From the NCBI GenBank assembly GCA_945643635.1, contig CALZFC010000044.1, forward strand, positions 794,501 through 858,500: 64,000 nucleotides of DNA. The letters are read 5' to 3'. The translations under genes and the position numbers were made by a program. Numbering within the stretch: the stretch's first letter is position 1; the number at the start of each line of letters is the position of its first letter. The stretch is from Allodiplogaster sudhausi. Its lineage: Eukaryota; Nematoda; Chromadorea; Rhabditida; Diplogasteridae. The notes under the pieces were generated by a model. That model did not search any database. It was not told where the DNA came from and saw nothing but the letters and a program-made list of their open reading frames with translations. Below, piece by piece: positions 59,404-64,000 of the stretch.

Positions 59404-61015
59404 TTAAAGGAGCATGAAACAGCCATAATATATTTCAGTTGCTTGTGTCTCTCTAAATCGAGCGGGTTCGTTGAATAAATAAATAAATGAGTAAATTGAA
59501 TTTTAAAAAATATGTAACATACATGACTGTGCATACGGCAGCAGGCGTGGGATCGTTCATGTAGAGCCAGCCGCTGCCGTCGGTAGCGCAGCTCACAGTG
59601 ATCATCGCGTTGTTCGGTGGCGTCGTCACTGTGCCGAACGTGTTTTTCATCTGTCGAAGAAAGAGAAATTGCAACTCCTTTATCGTTTTAACAAAACTAG
59701 TACTAAATTGCTTTTCAACGCCTTAATAGGAAAAAGAAAAAAAATCATGTTCATGCTCCCAACAAGATAGAAATATCGAAAAAGAAATGTAGTACTAAAA
59801 CAAATTAAGTAATAAAAATTGGCGCGAAATTTGAATCTCTTGACCTCGATAGTAGCAACGGGGCCCGTGCAAGTGAGCGTCCGCGATAAGCAGTCGTTGC
59901 CTCCGGTGACGATGACGTCAGAGGTAAACACGACTTCGCCTGCCGTTGGTCGCTTCGGCGCCGTGTCCATCTGTCCCGGCGTACACGACGCGCAAGACGC
60001 AACTGCAAGGGTGATCGAGATGGCCGAGTGGGTTGGTGGCATTGCATGCAAAAACGAATAGCATAGGTTCGATCTCTTCCGGAGTTTGCAAAACTGTCCG
60101 AAATGGTTTGTTGTTTGTTCAATAAAGATCACGATTGCATTTGACTTACTGTGACAGAGCCTTTCACGTTTCCTCTACTAATGCATAGATAATCACATTA
60201 GGCTTTCATGGAATTTGAACTTCAGACACAACGTTACCATGTCTACATTCCCGTTAAGTTAGAATGTTTAGAAAAGGTAACCTGTAGTTGTCGTGGTAGT
60301 CGAAGGAGTGGTTGTGGTCTGAAAGGATGATTGCTTGTCACTTGCGCTTTTCGTTTCCAAGTTTGAGTTGTAGCGGTAAATTGATGTGCAAGTTTTGCTG
60401 CACGGCACTATGAAACATTTTGACGAACTGTATTAATCTGTCTTACCATTAGCCATTTTTTCACAACAATATAAATAATGATAGCATCGTTTCTCATACA
60501 TTACTCTCATTCTCAGGCGAATGTCTGGTGAAACAATGTGGTAATGGTATTACCCTCATATGATACCTCAGGAATGCCCATCAAAAAGCGACACTTTACT
60601 AAGGTGGAAGAATGAGGCAATAAATAACTTTTAAGCGAAACTGGCGCTGTGAACTTTTTAAGAACCCAACCCTTTCCATCTGACTATCTAACAAATGGCG
60701 CAGTAGGCATCTACCATACATGTATACATTTGCGCTTGTGTACATGATATTTACTCATTACTTAGGTCATAGATTATTTTCTTTTCAGCTGAAAGATTTT
60801 TCACCAAGTGCATTGAGTACACAAAGATGAATATGCAACTTTCCAAGTATTAGCTACATTCTTATACATACATAATTAATTGGAACTGTAGAAAAAACTA
60901 TTTTGCATCTCAAATTCAAAAAAGGAGAACAAACCGTTGTGGGAGTGGTCGTCGATGGACTTGTTGTCGTCGTAACTGCAGAGCAAGATGCCTTTACTTC
61001 CATACTCATTTTATT
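59404..61015 (-). CDS. Secreted C6-domain protein with Thr-rich linkers (5' end unresolved)
   Basis: Exons: 60935 to about 61015 (Thr-rich: AVTTTTSPSTTTPTT), 60282-60318 (TTTTPSTTTTTT), 59845-60002, 59523-59650 and probably 59404-59452 (ending FMLL-stop); phases agree from 60935 on. The two main exons form one Cys-rich module: SCASCTPGQMDTAP, GGNDCLSRTLTCTGPVATIE, ITVSCATDGSGWLYMND, AAVC. Its spacing and TC...I...V.C..DG.W pattern match the nematode C6 domain, of unknown function. The Thr-rich linker predicts heavy O-glycosylation. A signal peptide exon was not identified; MEVKASCS at the upstream end may or may not be the start. C6 proteins are mostly nematode-restricted, which supports the organism call. 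Confidence 0.68.
60012..60086 (+). repeat. tRNA-like (SINE-like) segment
   Basis: GATGGCCGAGTGGGTTGG (tRNA-Leu/Ser-type A box) and, about 40 nt on, TAGGTTCGATCTC (B box). Flanks do not form an acceptor stem and no anticodon arm is convincing. It occupies the intron just upstream of the C6 exon ending at 60002. Confidence 0.45.
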
Positions 61016-61313
61016 TTTCGGGGATACATTCATTTGTAGGAGGGACGCGCGGAGGCTAAAGCGCAGTGGCCAAAACGCAGTACATATGTAAGCTACATGA
61101 ATAGTAATACTTTTTCTGGATAACCCGTTCAAAAATGAATAGGATTCCTGGAACTCAGATCGTTTGGTAGATCTCAAAATGAGAATAGAAAAATCGATTA
61201 TTCAAAGCTGATTGGAAGTACTTTACGCAGAATTTTAGAAAAAGAGACCCATGCATTCGGAAGAGAGTATGAATATCTCTCACTCAGAATCTGCTAATAT
61301 CATCGCACTGCGT

Positions 61314-61718
61314 ACGATACCTAGAATTTAACCAATGACTTTTTTTTTTAAACTTTAATCGATAATTTGGCAAAATTCGAGTATCCATAGGTGGCGTTTA
61401 CGGTTTTGCCATCGAAAACTGCACAAGAGCTAAAGAAAATCTCGAAAGAAGAATGTACAGATTTCTAGAAAGTTAGAAGAAACCCCCTCAAAAAGTATGA
61501 GCTCCTACCGATCTAATAATGGAACAATCGATTGAAACTACGGGAATCAAATTAATTTTTAAGAACAGTCTATCACTTTTGTTATTTTTGTAGGTTTCCA
61601 ATAGCTATTTTCCACTGCGCTTTTGGCAGCCGCGCTCCCCTCCCTGCCCCCATTTTGTGGTCTGATAATAAATATTAGTTAAAACTTTTTAGAAGGAACT
61701 TTTTTTTTTAGAAATATC
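61314..61718. repeat. 405-bp direct repeat, copy 1 (copy 2 at 62203-62607)
   Basis: Begins ACGATACCTAGAATTTAACC and ends TTTTAGAAATATC. Copy 2 lies exactly 889 bp downstream and I see no difference between them. The ends are not TG...CA and no target duplication is obvious. Confidence 0.95.
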
Positions 61719-61836
61719 TGTCTCATAGTTTCATGTCTTCTCATCACTTTTTTCTCTTTCACTACTCCGTGATTTTGAGCACCAATCATCAATCTTCTGT
61801 ATAGTTTTCGCTATTTTCTTCTATCCAATTTATTTA

Positions 61837-62051
61837 TTTTTTATTTATTCATACATCAACTAATGATGTGACAACATGTGGAGTGAATATGGCAAAATAA
61901 GTTAAGGCAGGTGAAAGGAGAGAAACAGTTGAAAAGTCACATCATAATTTTCTTTTCAACTGTTTCTCTCCTTTCACCTGCCTTAACTTATTTTGCCATA
62001 TTCACTCCACATGTTGTCACATCATTAGTTGATGTATGAATAAATAAAAAA
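61837..62051. repeat. Perfect hairpin (100-bp arms, 15-bp loop)
   Basis: 61837-61936 and 61952-62051 are exact inverted copies; the loop is TCACATCATAATTTT. The outer end TTATTTATTCATACATCAA also occurs near 10535 and 33920, so this is a dispersed repeat family. It lies between the two 405-bp direct repeats. Confidence 0.95.
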
Positions 62052-62202
62052 TTCTATCCAATTTAAAATAACATTATAAAAAAAGTCAGGTAGTAATAAT
62101 AAGTGTATAAATAGTGTGACAAGACTGATAAGACTAATAAATCACAGCTCATGGTCTGCATTCCAAAATCTTGCAGCAGTCTTACTCAAGCAAAAAGCAC
62201 GC

Positions 62203-62607
62203 ACGATACCTAGAATTTAACCAATGACTTTTTTTTTTAAACTTTAATCGATAATTTGGCAAAATTCGAGTATCCATAGGTGGCGTTTACGGTTTTGCCA
62301 TCGAAAACTGCACAAGAGCTAAAGAAAATCTCGAAAGAAGAATGTACAGATTTCTAGAAAGTTAGAAGAAACCCCCTCAAAAAGTATGAGCTCCTACCGA
62401 TCTAATAATGGAACAATCGATTGAAACTACGGGAATCAAATTAATTTTTAAGAACAGTCTATCACTTTTGTTATTTTTGTAGGTTTCCAATAGCTATTTT
62501 CCACTGCGCTTTTGGCAGCCGCGCTCCCCTCCCTGCCCCCATTTTGTGGTCTGATAATAAATATTAGTTAAAACTTTTTAGAAGGAACTTTTTTTTTTAG
62601 AAATATC
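62203..62607. repeat. 405-bp direct repeat, copy 2
   Basis: Same sequence and orientation as 61314-61718. The interval between copies is 484 bp and contains the hairpin. Confidence 0.95.
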
Positions 62608-62907
62608 GATATCATCTAAAACATTAAAAAAACTCCAGCTTCAATTCGTCCGGTACTGGGCACCACATGAGAGTAAATGCGACATGTGGAAATATTAGTT
62701 ATTGCTTTCATCTGCCGCATTCGATTGTCGTGATTACAAACAAACAGAAATATTGAAGTATATTGAGACCGATGTTCATGAAAATATAAGTGACCCTTTT
62801 GTTATTCGAGTAGTTCTCGATCACAAAAACTAACAGCTATCAAAATTGCCCACAATGGCAAGGGCATTGGCTTAGGAACCCACAAAAGTACATACGGATT
62901 GGGGTAG

Positions 62908-63267
62908 GATTTGTTGTCGACCGCGTCGCGTCACATGCGAACGCACCGCGCGTCGCGGCTGTCAACAACAATGCGGCAAAGATCGAAGGAGCTGCCGAGA
63001 ATCTGTAAACAACAACATCCTTCTTTTTCGTCCTTCTTTTCGTTCGTCAAGTAGTTTAGAAGGTTAGCATCAATGTTAATTGTTCCAAAGAGTATCGCTA
63101 AAGTGCAAAAAAGGTACAATAAATCTTAAATATTTTAAAGTAAAATCCTAACAATATAAGGAAATATCTGATGGGCTCGCAAGACGAGCCGTTGTATTTC
63201 CAGCCTTACCTTGACAAGCCGGAGGATATTCTGGGCATCATAACGCAGACTCAATTTGTGGCGAACA
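62908..63267 (+). CDS. Two exons of an unidentified gene (partial)
   Basis: Exon 62908-63004 (VVDRVASHANAPRVAAVNNN, AKIEGAAENL) joins in phase through a GTAAAC...ATATAAG intron to 63161-63267 (KYLMGSQDEPLYFQPYLDKP, EDILGIITQTQFV). The GC-rich codon choice and clean phase match favour real coding sequence. I do not recognise the protein. The 5' exon is unknown; the 3' part would continue after the GTGGAT donor, perhaps into the open stretch 63721-63939. Confidence 0.4.
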
Positions 63268-63599
63268 GTGGATGAGTTGGGGCTGGGAGGGATTTGGCAG
63301 AGAGATAGAGGAGGGCTTTACATATACTGGATGTGCCATTCGGTTTCTTCGCTATCACCCGCAAACCCTCTTTCGTTTTCTATCTCATGCTCCCCCCTTT
63401 CTCCTTATGTCTATCTGTCTGTCTCTCTCTCACTATATATCTTCCTATTTCCTCTTCCAAAAAGCCATACTCTCTTGCAATCCTTGCACAATTTCAATCA
63501 CCCTATTCTCTTGTAAAAAGGAGACGAAGCAACGGTCACGAATAGGTAGGTCAATGTGGCAAAGACGTCTCATTAACATTTATTTCATACTTCCGTTAA

Positions 63600-64000
63600 A
63601 GGAGGTATCCGGGGAATAATTAACTTATTTTGCTTTGACCTTGAAAAAAAAATCTCTTTAAAATTTATCTCAGTCGAATAAACAAGGTTTTGTTTTTCGG
63701 CTTATTTCGATTACAAAACTGTGCCGAAGTCAAAAATCGATCTTCCCGATAAAATTGACATTTTAATTGTGGATTACAGTGTATTCTCTGCCCTCACGTT
63801 TCTGTACTCTTACTCAAGAGCGAATAATCAAACTTGTTCGCCATTTTCAATAGATTCTGGCGGTGCCGTGGTGATTTTAAAGTTGAACTCTCCTGGTCAC
63901 TGGCACATAAGCTGTCCGCGCTGCTTTCCCGCTCGCTAGCAGCAAAAGTCCAAAACGCCGCTTGGACATTTGTAATTTGGATGGTCCAATAAAAGGCCCA
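63600..64000. mobile_element. Left end of a TTAA-family element, right end not found
   Basis: TTAA at 63596-63599 followed by AGGAGGTATCCGGGGAATAAT, the same terminus as the nested element at 24292-24568. No matching inverted end occurs before the window ends, so the element is truncated or extends past 64000. Confidence 0.45.

Noticed and set aside
61314..62607. Direct repeats as LTRs of a miniature retrotransposon
   Set aside because: The ends are not TG...CA, no primer-binding site or polypurine tract is visible, and no target-site duplication was found.

Overview
This is eukaryotic DNA, most likely from a nematode. The supporting evidence is a nematode-type degenerin channel, a C6-domain protein, ShKT and thrombospondin-1 secreted proteins, serpentine chemoreceptor genes, short introns, and a spliced-leader-like 3' splice acceptor (YYCAG) within about 25 nt upstream of nearly every start codon I could place. 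Coding exons are GC-rich and small (about 20-270 bp) in an AT-rich background full of CT/GA, TA and ATGTATGTACAT repeats. I cannot name the species. Gene models were assembled by hand from splice sites, reading phase and family motifs.

Layout. 1-6927 (-): DEG/ENaC channel with a mucin-like region among its extracellular exons; the C-terminus lies outside the window. 9230-11561 (-): beta-1,3-glucuronyltransferase (glycosaminoglycan linker synthesis). 13631-14817 (+): damaged ShKT-mucin gene. 15800-18555 (+): complete 9-exon gene for a 380-aa orphan protein of beta-propeller-like appearance. 18902-21290 (-): secreted thrombospondin-repeat protein with a poly-Ser linker. 22199-28461 (-): tandem duplicated chemoreceptor GPCR genes, one apparently intact and one decayed, interrupted by nested MITEs. 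30299-33652 (+): complete cytosolic asparaginyl-tRNA synthetase (12 exons, 552 aa). 34824-47886: scattered single-domain granulin-like gene family, with two intact copies (38301, 47320), two pseudogenes and one fragment. 41349-46224 (+): receptor-type protein with a Cys-rich Ly6/three-finger-like ectodomain, one membrane helix and a degenerate tyrosine-phosphatase domain. 50350-52758 (+): a third 7TM receptor (314 aa). 53300-56407 (-): kynurenine aminotransferase-like enzyme (412 aa). 59404-61015 (-): C6-domain protein with Thr-rich linker. 62908-63267 (+): part of an unidentified gene.

Mobile DNA is the second theme. At least four families of non-autonomous DNA elements are present: long-arm foldbacks flanked by TA; a TA-flanked family with CCGTATTTTC ends and poly-C tracts; a TTAA-flanked family whose insertion can be read directly because an uninterrupted granulin paralogue keeps the empty site; and large near-perfect palindromes. 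There is also an exact 405-bp direct repeat around a 215-bp hairpin.

The most interesting candidate is the Ly6-like/TM/PTP receptor. Its P-loop and WPD loop have lost the catalytic residues, and the exon reads TGA where the P-loop glycine should be.
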